64,000 nucleotides of DNA from Mycolicibacterium pulveris (GTDB taxonomy: Bacteria > Actinomycetota > Actinomycetes > Mycobacteriales > Mycobacteriaceae): the NCBI RefSeq assembly GCF_010725725.1, contig NZ_AP022599.1:2542001-2606000 (forward strand), in the 5' to 3' direction. Each line of letters begins with the position of its first letter. Within the stretch, counting starts at the first letter, position 1. A program made the translations under genes and the position numbers. Below are positions 37,487 through 47,070 of the stretch, one piece after another. Below the pieces are notes generated by a model that worked only from the letters and a program-made list of their open reading frames with translations, searched no databases and was not told the origin of the DNA.

Positions 37487-39769
37487 ATGACCGCAACACC
37501 TTTCACCGCCACCATTCTCGGATCGCCCCGCATCGGCCCGAACCGGGAACTCAAGCGTGCCCTGGAGAAATACTGGGCGGGCAGCATCGAGCGGGCCGAA
37601 CTCGAAGCCGTGGCCGCGACGCTGCGCCGCCAGACCGCCGAATCGCTTGCCGCAGCGGGGTTGGACTCCATTCCGGTGAACACGTTCTCCTACTACGACC
37701 ACGTGCTCGACACCGCGGCGATGCTGGGTGCGCTTCCGGCACGCGTCGCCGACATCGCCGACGATCTCGACCGCTACTTCGCGGCGGCCCGTGGCACCGA
37801 CGAGATCGCCCCGCTCGAGATGACCAAGTGGTTCGACACCAACTACCACTACATCGTTCCCGAGCTGGCGCCCGGCACCCGGTTCTCGCTCAACCCCGCC
37901 AAAGTGCTGGCCGAGCTGAAAGAAGCCAGCGCGCTTGATGTTCCGGCCCGGCCGGTCGTCGTCGGCCCGATCACGTTCCTGGCATTGTCGAAAGCGGTGG
38001 ACGGCCCCAGTAACATGATCGCACCTATCGAGCGCCTCGACGAGCTCGTCGCCGTCTACGCCGAACTGCTGCAGCTGCTCGCCGATGAGGGTGTCGGCTG
38101 GGTGCAGCTCGACGAGCCCGTGTTGGTGACCGACATTCTGGATAACGTCGCGGAGTTGGCGGACCGCACGTACGCAACGCTCGGCCGCGTGGCCAGGCGG
38201 CCGTCGCTGTTCGTGGCGACCTACTTCGGCGAATTCACCGACGCACTGCCCGCGCTGGCCCGCACCCCGGTGGAGGCGATCGGCGTCGACCTGGTAGCCG
38301 GGGGAGTGTCCGCGGTGGCCGCGGTTCCCGAGTTGGCAGGCAAGACACTGGTGGCCGGCGTCGTCGACGGCCGCAACGTGTGGCGCACCGATCTGGAGAA
38401 CGCGCTGGCTGCACTGGCCAAGCTGTCGGGATCGGCTGGCAGCGTGGCGGTTTCGACGTCATGCTCGACGCTGCACGTACCCTACTCGCTGGACGCCGAG
38501 GACGACATCGACCCCGCGGTGCGCGGCTGGCTGGCGTTCGGCGCCGAGAAGGTCACCGAGGTGGTGACGCTGGCGCGGGGGCTCCGCGACGGCCGCGACG
38601 CGATCGAGGCCGAAGTCGCCGCCTCCAACGCAGCGATCGCATCTCGGCGCTCGGACCCGCGCTTGACCAACAAGCCTGTGCGGTCACGGATCTCGTCGAT
38701 CACCGCGTCGGGGTCCCAGCGGGGACCCGCCCAGGCGCGGCGGGCCGCGCAGAACGAGCGGCTGAACCTGCCGCTTCTGCCGACGACGACCATCGGGTCC
38801 TATCCGCAGACGCCGGCCATCCGCGGGGCCCGTGCCCAGCTGCGCTCCGGCAAGATCGACCGCACCGAATACGAGCGGCGGATGAAGGCCGAGATCGCCG
38901 ATGTGATCCGGCTTCAGGAAGAACTAGGCATCGATGTGCTGGTGCACGGCGAGCCTGAGCGCAACGACATGGTGCAGTATTTCGCCGAGCAGCTCGACGG
39001 CTTCCTGGCGACCCAGAACGGGTGGGTGCAGTCCTACGGCAGCCGGTGCGTGCGCCCGCCGATTCTGTTCGGCGACGTGGCGCGGCCGAAACCGATGACC
39101 GTGGACTGGATCATTTACGCGCAGTCGCTGACCGACAAGCCGGTCAAGGGAATGCTCACCGGCCCGGTGACCATCCTCGCGTGGTCGTTCGTGCGGGACG
39201 ACCAGCCGCTGGCCGACACCGCCGCGCAGGTGGCGCTGGCGATCCGCGACGAGACGGTGGACCTGCAGACCGCGGGCATCACGATCATCCAGGTGGACGA
39301 GCCCGCGCTCCGGGAGCTGTTGCCGCTGCGCAGCAAGGACCAGGACGCCTACCTGAAGTGGGCCGTGGACGCGTTCCGGCTCGCCACCTCGGGCGTCAGC
39401 GACACCACCCAGATCCACACTCACCTGTGCTACTCGGAGTTCGGCGAGATCATCGGCGCGATAGCCGATCTCGACGCCGATGTCACCTCGATCGAAGCGG
39501 CACGGTCGCACATGGAGGTGTTGGACGACCTGAACGCCGCCGGGTTCGCCAACAGCGTCGGGCCCGGCGTATACGACATCCACTCACCGCGGGTGCCCAG
39601 CACCGAGGAGATCGCCGACAAGCTGCGCGAGGCGTTGCGTGCGGTTCCCGCAGAACGGCTTTGGGTCAACCCGGATTGTGGGCTCAAGACCCGCCAGCCG
39701 GACGAGGTGACCGCGTCGCTGCGCAACATGGTGGCGGCCGCACACCAGGTGCGCGCCGAGATCAGCTGA
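37487..39769 (+). CDS. metE: Cobalamin-independent methionine synthase
   Basis: The 760-residue enzyme transfers the methyl group of 5-methyltetrahydropteroyltri-L-glutamate to homocysteine, the last step of methionine synthesis, in the cytoplasm. The C-terminal barrel has the zinc ligands His646 and Cys648 ([11 protein letters not shown]), a Glu near 670, and Cys731 (NPDCGLKTR). The N-terminal barrel starts with [18 protein letters not shown]. Length and motif spacing are normal. A ribosome site (AGAGGACGA) precedes the ATG. Control by the riboswitch upstream is expected. The 3' end overlaps pncA by 8 bases (convergent). Confidence 0.97.
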   Translation: MTATPFTATILGSPRIGPNRELKRALEKYWAGSIERAELEAVAATLRRQTAESLAAAGLDSIPVNTFSYYDHVLDTAAMLGALPARVADIADDLDRYFAAARGTDEIAPLEMTKWFDTNYHYIVPELAPGTRFSLNPAKVLAELKEASALDVPARPVVVGPITFLALSKAVDGPSNMIAPIERLDELVAVYAELLQLLADEGVGWVQLDEPVLVTDILDNVAELADRTYATLGRVARRPSLFVATYFGEFTDALPALARTPVEAIGVDLVAGGVSAVAAVPELAGKTLVAGVVDGRNVWRTDLENALAALAKLSGSAGSVAVSTSCSTLHVPYSLDAEDDIDPAVRGWLAFGAEKVTEVVTLARGLRDGRDAIEAEVAASNAAIASRRSDPRLTNKPVRSRISSITASGSQRGPAQARRAAQNERLNLPLLPTTTIGSYPQTPAIRGARAQLRSGKIDRTEYERRMKAEIADVIRLQEELGIDVLVHGEPERNDMVQYFAEQLDGFLATQNGWVQSYGSRCVRPPILFGDVARPKPMTVDWIIYAQSLTDKPVKGMLTGPVTILAWSFVRDDQPLADTAAQVALAIRDETVDLQTAGITIIQVDEPALRELLPLRSKDQDAYLKWAVDAFRLATSGVSDTTQIHTHLCYSEFGEIIGAIADLDADVTSIEAARSHMEVLDDLNAAGFANSVGPGVYDIHSPRVPSTEEIADKLREALRAVPAERLWVNPDCGLKTRQPDEVTASLRNMVAAAHQVRAEIS

Positions 39770-40313
39770 TCTGTACGCCCGCGGCGCGCAGGTCCCCGAC
39801 GGCTTGTTCGGTCGTTTCCGGTGCCACACCGGCGGTGTAGTCCAGCAGTACCCGCGTGGTGAAACCGGCCTCGGCCGCGTCGGCGGCGGTGGCCCGCACA
39901 CAGTGGTCGGTGGCGATTCCGACCACGTCGACCTCGTCGACACCGCGTTGCCGGAGCCAGTCGGCGAGCGGAGTGCCGTCGTCGTCGGTCCCCTCGAAGC
40001 CGCTGTAGGCCGCCGAGTAGTGGCCCTTGCGGAACACGGCTTCCACGGGGCCGGCGTCGAAGCCCGGATGGAATTGCGCGCCCGGCGTGTCGGCGACGCA
40101 GTGGCGCGGCCAGGACACCTTGTAGTCGGGGTTGTCGGAGAAGTGCTCGCCCGGGTCGATGTGAAAGTCCTTGGTGGCCACGATGTGCGCGTAGTCGGAC
40201 CGGTCGGCAAGCAATTGGGTCACCTTGCGTGCCACCTCGGCACCCCCGGTCACGGCCAGCGAGCCGCCCTCGCAGAAGTCGTTCTGCACATCGACGATGA
40301 TCAGCGCTTTCAT
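39762..40313 (-). CDS. pncA: Nicotinamidase/pyrazinamidase
   Basis: The 183-residue protein is close in length to M. tuberculosis PncA (186). It hydrolyses nicotinamide to nicotinate for NAD salvage and also activates pyrazinamide. The catalytic triad is visible: Asp8 (IIVDVQNDF), Lys in FRKG (about 95) and Cys in ATDHCVR (about 137). The metal site is in [11 protein letters not shown] (Asp and two His), with another His in SWPRHC. All key residues are intact. The ATG at 40313 is followed at 21 bases on the other side by the end of the membrane operon, so the two are separate units or weakly linked. Confidence 0.95.
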   Translation of the reverse strand: MKALIIVDVQNDFCEGGSLAVTGGAEVARKVTQLLADRSDYAHIVATKDFHIDPGEHFSDNPDYKVSWPRHCVADTPGAQFHPGFDAGPVEAVFRKGHYSAAYSGFEGTDDDGTPLADWLRQRGVDEVDVVGIATDHCVRATAADAAEAGFTTRVLLDYTAGVAPETTEQAVGDLRAAGVQIS

Positions 40314-40333
40314 ACTTCAACCGTAGCGCCGAT

Positions 40334-41632
40334 TCAGCCGCCGAAGAGCAGATACAGCCCGGTGAAGGTGTAGCCGACCATCACCAGCATCATCGCCAGC
40401 TGACCGGTCAGCTGATGGCCCGCGGGCAGCAGGCGCAGCGCGCGGTCGTGGGCGGCGATCACGCCTGCGACGTGGCCGGCCAGCACGCAGCCGACCTTGA
40501 TGGTGGCCAGCAGCGAAGGATGAAGGGACAGTACGTAGTTGACCTCAGCATCCAGGCCGAACAGCAGGATGATCGTCTGCTGGCCGCGTTCCACCAGATA
40601 GGTCAGGTAGTGCGCGAACACGTAGCCGATCACGATCGGGATCAGCGAATGCGCCATCTGCCCGGGCAGCGCACGGCGTTGCGGGCGGTCGACGCCTCCC
40701 GTCGCGACGGCCGCCGACCAGAACGTCGCGGCGACCACCCCGATGAACAGCAGCAGGCCCGCAGTCTGGATCGCGGTGGCGGTCAGGGCGGACGTGGCGT
40801 ACTCGTCGACGAGGTTGCGCCAGCGTGGCTGCGCCGAAAAGCTGTCGAACGCCGTCGATCCCAGCAGCACCGCCAAGATCGCGACGACGCCGGGCCGGAT
40901 CGGCAGCGACGGCAGATTGTCGAACGGGTTGCCCAGCGCGACCAGGCCGGTGCGGGGATCGCGCCGCCACGGCGACAGCCGCGACACAGTGATGCTGTAC
41001 ACCTCGAACGGGTCGGCGCGGCCGTACCAGCGCGGACCGAACAGCAGCCCACCGGCCAAGGTGACGACCAGATAGATCAGTAGCCAAATCCTGATGGCGC
41101 CAAGCGATCCGGGGTCGGGGCTGGCGAGCTCGAGCCACACGAACGCGAACAGGCCCAGCGCTGCAGGCCAGTAGCCCAGCGCCGCCGGATAGGCGCGGCC
41201 CAGCGAGCGCCAGCCCAGCAGCCGGTGCACTGCCCGAACCGGTGAGATCGCCCGCCACACCGGCCCGGCCACCAGCGACAGCGCCACCAGACCCACCCAC
41301 AGCAGCACGTAGAACACACCGGGCAGCGGATTGACCGCGTCCTGCGGCCCGATGATCGACGCCACCGCCACCCATACGGCGAACAGCAGCCCGGCCAGCG
41401 CGACGGCCCACCGAGTGACCGGGGCGTCGATCACCGTCGTCACCCAGCGCGGCAACGGACGCGCCGGCTTGTCGGGATCGAATCGGGATCGGCGCCATGC
41501 GAACGCGACGACCGCGAACGTGAACGTCAACGTCCACGCCGCACCGATCAGTGCGTAGGTGAACGGGATCGGCAGATCGGTCGAGCCGCCAAGGCCGTGC
41601 GCGAGCACGACCAGCGGCGGGCCGGTGCTCAC
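40334..41632 (-). CDS. Polytopic membrane protein, last gene of the cupredoxin operon
   Basis: I take the GTG at 41632 (GTGA overlap with the lipoprotein stop), giving 432 residues; upstream extension would be out of operon context. About 11 hydrophobic helices are visible. The N-terminus has VVLAHGLGGSTDLPIPF, and the middle has a soluble loop (RADPFEVYSITVSRLSPWRRDP). Histidines lie within or next to late helices (MAHSLIPIVIGYVFAHYLTYL and AGHVAGVIAAHDRALRLLP). Such membrane His pairs could bind metal or haem, but no known family is certain. Position in one operon with a cupredoxin-like lipoprotein suggests a metal or redox role, as inference only. Confidence 0.8.
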   Translation of the reverse strand: MSTGPPLVVLAHGLGGSTDLPIPFTYALIGAAWTLTFTFAVVAFAWRRSRFDPDKPARPLPRWVTTVIDAPVTRWAVALAGLLFAVWVAVASIIGPQDAVNPLPGVFYVLLWVGLVALSLVAGPVWRAISPVRAVHRLLGWRSLGRAYPAALGYWPAALGLFAFVWLELASPDPGSLGAIRIWLLIYLVVTLAGGLLFGPRWYGRADPFEVYSITVSRLSPWRRDPRTGLVALGNPFDNLPSLPIRPGVVAILAVLLGSTAFDSFSAQPRWRNLVDEYATSALTATAIQTAGLLLFIGVVAATFWSAAVATGGVDRPQRRALPGQMAHSLIPIVIGYVFAHYLTYLVERGQQTIILLFGLDAEVNYVLSLHPSLLATIKVGCVLAGHVAGVIAAHDRALRLLPAGHQLTGQLAMMLVMVGYTFTGLYLLFGG

Positions 41633-42045
41633 CGCACCTGGATGGTCGCGACGATCTTGTTCGCGTCGTGCAGCTCCACTTCGACCCGGCCGGGAATGTC
41701 GACGGTGAACTGGAACTGCTGGCCCGGTTCGGGCTTGATCTGGAAGGTGTGCTCGGGGGTGGAGTGCACGTGCAGTTCGTCGGGGGCGTCGCTGTTGACC
41801 CTGACCACGATCGGCTGGCCGACCTTCGCCTCGAGCTGTTCGTTTGTGGGATCGACCTGTCCGCCCTCGATGGTGATGTCCAGGGTGACGCGGTCGGGCG
41901 GGCGCTGTTGGTCGGTCATGTCCGACGGGCTGATCGTCGACTCGGGCGGCGACGTGCCCTCCGCGGTGTCGCTGCCTTCGGAACTGCATCCGGCGGCGAC
42001 GAGAGCGGCGGTGGCCAGGACGAGAAGTGCCTTACGACTGATCAC
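41629..42045 (-). CDS. Cupredoxin-like lipoprotein
   Basis: The 138-residue protein has a signal and lipobox (LVAAGC) and should be lipidated on the outer membrane face. After a Ser/Thr-rich linker (about 20-50) comes a small beta domain (about 52-138) with the cupredoxin pattern GQPIVVRVNSDAPDELHVHS and a late PGRVEVELHD strand. Typical cupredoxin copper ligands are only partly seen: the His pair in LHVHS could bind metal, but there is no clear Cys-x-His-x-Met end. It may bind copper or have lost it. It overlaps the small membrane gene upstream by 14 bases and the next gene by 4. Confidence 0.82.
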   Translation of the reverse strand: MISRKALLVLATAALVAAGCSSEGSDTAEGTSPPESTISPSDMTDQQRPPDRVTLDITIEGGQVDPTNEQLEAKVGQPIVVRVNSDAPDELHVHSTPEHTFQIKPEPGQQFQFTVDIPGRVEVELHDANKIVATIQVR

Positions 42046-42199
42046 GATCCTCCATCTTCGTTTGCGGCTTGCGGCGGTTCTTCACCGCTATGTAAGCAAC
42101 GACGGCGGCGACCACGATCGCCGGGGCGAAGGCCGGCACGGCGAGCCAGATCGGGTGATCGGCGAGGATGACGACGTTCGGGTCGTTGGACACCGTCAC
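42032..42199 (-). CDS. 55-residue single-helix membrane protein
   Basis: A GTG at 42199 overlaps the stop of the large membrane gene (GTGA), and the frame ends at 42032. The product starts VTVSNDPNVVILADHPIW, then has one helix (about residues 18-38; VPAFAPAIVVAAVVAYIAV) and a basic tail (KNRRKPQTK). The N-terminus should be outside and the tail inside. It sits between two operon members with overlaps on both sides, which supports a real, co-translated subunit. No known family. Confidence 0.75.
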   Translation of the reverse strand: MTVSNDPNVVILADHPIWLAVPAFAPAIVVAAVVAYIAVKNRRKPQTKMEDRDQS

Positions 42200-44040
42200 G
42201 CCTGGGCCGTTGGTCGCAACTCCGCCTCGCTGCCGCTCGGTTCGGACTTGTTGAGCCGGCCGGCACCCCAAGTGACCCCGGCGATCATGACCAGCGTGCA
42301 GAACAGCACGATCAGGCAGCCGATGAGCCACAGCGCTTCGGGGATGTCGGGGCTGCGCTCGCGCTGCAGGATCGTGATCTCGGCGACGAACGGGCGCGTC
42401 GTCGTCGCCTCGGCGGGCACCTCCGGCGCACCGATGCCCGGGTCGGCGGCCAGATAGATCGGCACAGCGGCCAACGTCTTGCCGTCGTGCACGCGCAGCA
42501 GCGTCTTCCACGAGCCCGACGCCGGCATCGGCTCGGTCGAGCGGAAGTGACCGGGGCCCACCGTTTCCAGGTGGTCGATGAACAGGCCGCGTTGGTTGGC
42601 GATGCCGCCCTGCCAGCCCAGTACAGACACCCAGTTGGGGTTGTCGCTGAGCAGATTCGCGGGCGTGAGCTGAATGTCGGCGGTCACCTGCCGCTGCTCA
42701 CCCAAGCTCGGTGCCTCGGTGAGAGTGATTGTGGCGGTTGCGCTTTCGGGCACGTCGTAGCGTAGCCCGTTGGCGGTGGCGGCGCCGATGACGACGACTG
42801 TGAGCGCGACCAGCCCGACCCCGATTGCGCGTGCAGGCAACGGCTGATCACACAGCACCATGCCGAGCAGCGCGCCGCAGGCGCCGGTGAGCACCGCCAC
42901 GGGCACCGCCATCACCAGGGCCTCGGGCCACAGGCTCGTCTGCCACGGGTACGGATAGACGGCGTTGATCCACAGCGATTCCAGCCAGAGTCCGACCGTG
43001 CCGATCGCCAGACCGCCGACGAGCCCGAAGACGACCGGCCGCTTGAGCAGCGGGGTCAGCGCGATCAACTCCACGAGGACGGCCGCACCGAGGTAGAGCG
43101 GGAACCAGCTGTTGGGCGCGTCGAGCACCGGCCCGACCGCAAAGGAGACCAGGCCGCGTAGCCCGATGGCGAGCAGCGCGGCCAGGATGGCCGCCCCGCG
43201 CCCCATGAACAGCCGTGCGGCGACCAGCGCGAAGGCGGCGGCCGCGGCGATCAGCATGGGTTGGAACACCTGGCGGAACTGTTGTACGCCGAAGTCGAAC
43301 TCGATCTGGTACACCGACATGCCGATGAGGACCCCGGCGAAGGCCAGGTACTGCACGAACTTCAGCCCGATGCCGTCGCGGGGCTTTTCGTCGCCCATCG
43401 CGTGTCGACCCTCGTGCTCGAGGTACAGGGCCGCAAGGGTGGAGAAGCCGGCACCGCCGATCATCATCAAATGTGTCGGCCCCCAAAGGGTTACGTCCTG
43501 ACCGAAGATCCGATGCCAGACGTCGTCGAGCGGGAACCCCAGAAGCGCATACAAGCCGCAGCCGGCCATCACGATGCCGCCGACCGGCGCGTACCAGGTA
43601 TCGGTGATCCGGACCGCCGACGGGCCGGGTTTGTCTTCAGGTCCGCCGAGGGGCAGCACCATCGCCAGGCAGCCGGCGACGAAGATGAAGAACAGGCCGG
43701 CCAGGATGAAGTAGTGCGCGGGGTTGGCCAGCGGGCCCTCGTCGCGGCCCGCGCCGATGTGCAGGCTGACGTCCCAGATGAAGCCGAACAGCGCGCAGAT
43801 GATCGCGGTGATGAACAGCGCGATGGGCAGCGCCACCCACGGCGGGCGTTTGAAGCGGCGTCCCGACCAGTCGGCGAGGCGGGTGAGCCAGGTGATCTTG
43901 CGGCTGCGATGCAGCCAGCCGATCCACAGCAGCAATGCCGTCACCACGGCCGCGAAGATCGACAAGCCGATGACTTCGTTGAGTGCGGCACCGCCGCCCT
44001 CGTCCTGCGCGACGAGGGAAATTTCCGTCATGTCCGTCAT
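42196..44040 (-). CDS. Large polytopic membrane protein with extracytoplasmic domain
   Basis: The 614-residue protein has about 12-13 helices. After roughly residue 445 comes an extracytoplasmic beta-type domain (about 450-570; TATITLTEAPSLGEQRQV and SGSWKTLLRVHDGKTLAAVP) and one last helix (about 580-600). The beta domain resembles FixH/CopC-like folds in strand pattern only. Histidines are spaced through the helices (NPAHYFILAG, DVWHRIFGQD, GPTHLMMIGG). It is the first gene of the four-gene operon. I do not recognise the family. A metal, redox or small-molecule role is inferred from the cupredoxin-like partner. A second ATG three codons inside is an alternative start. Confidence 0.8.
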   Translation of the reverse strand: MTDMTEISLVAQDEGGGAALNEVIGLSIFAAVVTALLLWIGWLHRSRKITWLTRLADWSGRRFKRPPWVALPIALFITAIICALFGFIWDVSLHIGAGRDEGPLANPAHYFILAGLFFIFVAGCLAMVLPLGGPEDKPGPSAVRITDTWYAPVGGIVMAGCGLYALLGFPLDDVWHRIFGQDVTLWGPTHLMMIGGAGFSTLAALYLEHEGRHAMGDEKPRDGIGLKFVQYLAFAGVLIGMSVYQIEFDFGVQQFRQVFQPMLIAAAAAFALVAARLFMGRGAAILAALLAIGLRGLVSFAVGPVLDAPNSWFPLYLGAAVLVELIALTPLLKRPVVFGLVGGLAIGTVGLWLESLWINAVYPYPWQTSLWPEALVMAVPVAVLTGACGALLGMVLCDQPLPARAIGVGLVALTVVVIGAATANGLRYDVPESATATITLTEAPSLGEQRQVTADIQLTPANLLSDNPNWVSVLGWQGGIANQRGLFIDHLETVGPGHFRSTEPMPASGSWKTLLRVHDGKTLAAVPIYLAADPGIGAPEVPAEATTTRPFVAEITILQRERSPDIPEALWLIGCLIVLFCTLVMIAGVTWGAGRLNKSEPSGSEAELRPTAQA

Positions 44041-44123
44041 GTGCCCTACCCGGTGGATGTCGGAGGAAACTTCTTACTCCGCAGTAATGTTGCCAGAATT
44101 CCGTACGGCCAAACCCGGCTCCA

Positions 44124-45605
44124 TCAGGCCACCACCCGGAAGGTCTGAAGTGACGGATCGGCGGCGTCCGGAAGGTTCATCCCGGCCCGCAGGCCGGTAC
44201 GCAGGTAGTCGATGACAGCCATGTTGAGCCGCTCACCCGGGACGACGGCGGGTATGCCGGGCGGGTAGGGGGTGATCTGCTCGGCGGCGATGCGGCCCTC
44301 TGCCTTGTCGGCGGGTACGGCTTCGGTGCGGCCGAAGAACGCGTCGCGGGGCAACTCGACGGTCTCCAACTCGATCTCCTCGGGCGAGGGCAGGCGCACC
44401 TGTGGCGGCTTGTCGAGGTCGTTGGCGGCCTTGCGCCACGCCCACAGCGAGTCCAGCAGCCGTTCGCAGGTTGGTTTGGCGTCGGCGAACGACATGGTGG
44501 CCAGGATGCGTCGATGGTCGCTCATGCCGAGGTCGATCTGACGGTGTTCACGTAGCCAGTCGGCGGCCTGGTAGCCCGATGTTCCTGCGCCGGACACGTC
44601 GATCAGCACTTGTAGGCGGTCGAGGTCGTGCGAGGCTTCGACGCCGAGAAGTTCGGCGTCGAGGACCTCGATGTCGGGGATGAGTTCGATGTCGTCGCGC
44701 AGGCCGCCGACCAATTCGATTGCGGCGCCGAGGAGATCGTGGCCGTGCTCGACCATCTGCCTGCGCCAGCCGTCCATGGCGGCGTAGATCGGCACGCTGG
44801 GGCTGGTGGTCATGAGCAGGTCGGCGCATGCGGACAGGCGCGTCTGGTCGATCAGATCGCCCTGCAGGTGGAAGACCGATCCCTGTTCGAACCCGGCACC
44901 CATCTTGTGCACGCTCACGACGCAGACGTCGGCGCCGGCGTCCATCGCCCAGGTGGGCAGATCCTCGTGGAACGGCAGGTGAGCGCCCCATGCCTCGTCG
45001 ACGATGAGCGGCTTACCGCGGTCGTGGCATACGCGGGCGATCGCGGCGATGTCGGCGCAGGTGCCGTAAGGGCTGGGGCTGACGACGAGGGCGCCGGCGG
45101 CGTCGGGGTGGGCGTCCCAGGCCCGTTCGAACTCCTCGGGTGACGGCGGATGGGAGATGTGTTGGTGGGCGTCCCAGCGCGGGGTGACCCAGCGTGGTTG
45201 CACGCCGGAGAAGATCAGCCCCGCGACGATCGACTTGTGACTGTCACGGGGGACGATCAGGCTTCCGCCGGAAGACCCGGTGGATTGGTCCGGGCCGCCG
45301 GCGACGGCCATCATCGCCGCTTTCACCGACAGCGAACTGCCGCAGGTGGAAAACCAGGCCACCTCGGCGCCGACGGCCTCGGCCATCAGTTCCTCGGCGT
45401 GCTGGAGGTACTTGTTGCTCGAGCGGCGGTCATCGAGGCCGCCGTTGGCGAGCAAGTCGTCCCGGAAGGCTTCGGGGCCGAGCACGCCGAGCACGCGGTC
45501 GTCGACGCCGCGGCCCTGGCGGTGACCGGGTGGGGTGAAGCCGTAGCGGTCGCGCTTGCGGTAGTCGACCAGAGCATCCAAGAGGGGCGCTTCGGATTGG
45601 TCCAT
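44124..45605 (-). CDS. Orn/Lys/Arg decarboxylase-type PLP enzyme
   Basis: The 493-residue protein has the fold-type I decarboxylase pattern. The N-terminal region is PPGHRQGRG, the substrate and PLP region is STCGSSLSVKAAM, the aspartate that supports PLP is in LIVDEAWGAH, and the PLP lysine is in VVSVHKMGAGFEQGS. A C-terminal domain (about 380-493) includes ITPYPPGIPAVVPGE, standard for these enzymes. Known members act on Lys, Orn or Arg. The protein is of short length, without the N-terminal wing domain of inducible forms. Substrate unclear. The gene lies 83 bases upstream of the membrane/cupredoxin operon in transcript direction. Confidence 0.9.
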   Translation of the reverse strand: MDQSEAPLLDALVDYRKRDRYGFTPPGHRQGRGVDDRVLGVLGPEAFRDDLLANGGLDDRRSSNKYLQHAEELMAEAVGAEVAWFSTCGSSLSVKAAMMAVAGGPDQSTGSSGGSLIVPRDSHKSIVAGLIFSGVQPRWVTPRWDAHQHISHPPSPEEFERAWDAHPDAAGALVVSPSPYGTCADIAAIARVCHDRGKPLIVDEAWGAHLPFHEDLPTWAMDAGADVCVVSVHKMGAGFEQGSVFHLQGDLIDQTRLSACADLLMTTSPSVPIYAAMDGWRRQMVEHGHDLLGAAIELVGGLRDDIELIPDIEVLDAELLGVEASHDLDRLQVLIDVSGAGTSGYQAADWLREHRQIDLGMSDHRRILATMSFADAKPTCERLLDSLWAWRKAANDLDKPPQVRLPSPEEIELETVELPRDAFFGRTEAVPADKAEGRIAAEQITPYPPGIPAVVPGERLNMAVIDYLRTGLRAGMNLPDAADPSLQTFRVVA

Positions 45606-45622
45606 ATCGGCCGGTTACCCAG

Positions 45623-46801
45623 TTACGGGGTGAGCACCACCTTGACCATGCCGTCCTCCTTCTTCTGGAAGGTTTCGTACGCGCCGGGTGCGGCCTCGAG
45701 CGGCAGCCGGTGGGTGGCGAACTGTTCGACGCCGAGCGGATCCTCGGCGGTGAGCAGCGGCATGATGTCGGGCACCCACCGTTTGACGTTGGCCTGGCCC
45801 ATGCGGAGCTGAATCTGCTTGTCGAACAACGTCATCATGTTGATGGGGTCGGCTGCGCCGCCGTAGACGCCGGACAGTGAGATGGTGCCGCCGCGGCGTA
45901 CCAGCGAGATCGCGGAGTTGAGTGCGGCGAGGCGGTCGACGCCGGCGTGCTTCATGACGACCCGCCCCACCGGGGACGGCAGGAAACCGCTGGCGGTCTG
46001 CGCGGCTTCGGCGATCGGGGAGCCGTGGGCTTCCATCCCGACGGCATCGATGACCGAGTCGGCACCGCGGCCCTGGGTGTGACTCTTGACGATCTCGTCG
46101 GCGTCGTCGTGGCGCAGATCGATGATCTCCTCGCAGTAGTCGCGGGCCCGGTCGAGGCGCTCATCGACCAAGTCCACGCCGATCACCTTGCAGCGGTTGC
46201 GATGTGAGGCGATGCGGCAAGCCATGGATCCGATCGGGCCGAGGCCGAGGACCACCAGAGTGCCGCCGTCGGGCACCGCGGCGTACTCGACGGCCTGCCA
46301 GGCGGTGGGCAGCACATCAGAGAGGTAGACGTAGCGTTCGTCAGGCCCGTCGACGGGCACCTTGATGTGGGTGTACTGGGCTTGCGGAACGCGTAGGTAT
46401 TCGGCTTGGCCGCCGGCGACCTCGCCGTAGAGCTTGGAGTAGCCGAAGAGGGCGGCGCCGGTGCCCTGGTCGCGGTTCTGGGTGGTCTCGCATTGGCTCT
46501 GCAGTCCTTGGTCGCACATGAAGCAGTGGCCGCAGGAGATGTTGAACGGGATGACCACGCGGTCGCCGACTTTCAAGCCGTCGACATCGCGGCCGACCTC
46601 CTCGACCACGCCCATCGCCTCGTGCCCGAGGATGTCGCCCTCGCTCATGAACGCGCCGAGCACTTCGTACAGATGCAGGTCCGACCCGCAGATATTGGTG
46701 CTGGTGACGCGGATGATCGCGTCGTTGGGTTCCTTGATCGTCGGGTCGGGCACGTTATCGACGGAGACCTTCCGTCGGCCTTGCCAGGTCACTGCGCGCA
46801 T
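45623..46801 (-). CDS. Zinc-dependent alcohol dehydrogenase (MDR)
   Basis: The ATG at 46801 gives 392 residues; an upstream in-frame ATG would add a non-family tail. It is a medium-chain dehydrogenase with the catalytic zinc residues CGSDLH and GHEAMG and the structural zinc cluster CGHCFMCDQGLQSQC. The NAD-binding turn is GLGPIGSMA. The length and FNISCGHC pattern resemble the glutathione-independent formaldehyde dehydrogenase branch. Substrate and cofactor choice are not certain. It starts 17 bases before the decarboxylase gene in gene order and could share its transcript. Confidence 0.92.
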   Translation of the reverse strand: MRAVTWQGRRKVSVDNVPDPTIKEPNDAIIRVTSTNICGSDLHLYEVLGAFMSEGDILGHEAMGVVEEVGRDVDGLKVGDRVVIPFNISCGHCFMCDQGLQSQCETTQNRDQGTGAALFGYSKLYGEVAGGQAEYLRVPQAQYTHIKVPVDGPDERYVYLSDVLPTAWQAVEYAAVPDGGTLVVLGLGPIGSMACRIASHRNRCKVIGVDLVDERLDRARDYCEEIIDLRHDDADEIVKSHTQGRGADSVIDAVGMEAHGSPIAEAAQTASGFLPSPVGRVVMKHAGVDRLAALNSAISLVRRGGTISLSGVYGGAADPINMMTLFDKQIQLRMGQANVKRWVPDIMPLLTAEDPLGVEQFATHRLPLEAAPGAYETFQKKEDGMVKVVLTP

Positions 46802-47070
46802 GGGCGTCCTCCTCGAAGTCGTGCTAGAGGCGTGCCCGTTGAGGCGGAAGCCAAACACCTGACGGCCGGCGAGGCGTTTCGGTTGCCTGTCCGGCGTCGA
46901 TTTCTACCGCAGGGTTGTGGCGGCGGGGCGATCGCGACCGTGGCGCAGATTTCGCGGCGGGATGTGCGACGCGGTGCGACTGTGGAATCGCCCTCATGGT
47001 GAGTGGTGCACTTGCCTCCGCGAACGCGATGCTCGGGGAATCGCCGTCAGGAGAAGGGCATCCGTGGAAC

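Noticed and set aside
40334..41989. Long form of the 432-residue membrane protein
   Set aside because: The extra N-terminal part is antisense-like, Arg/His-rich and overlaps the lipoprotein gene; the GTG at 41632 fits the overlapping operon.
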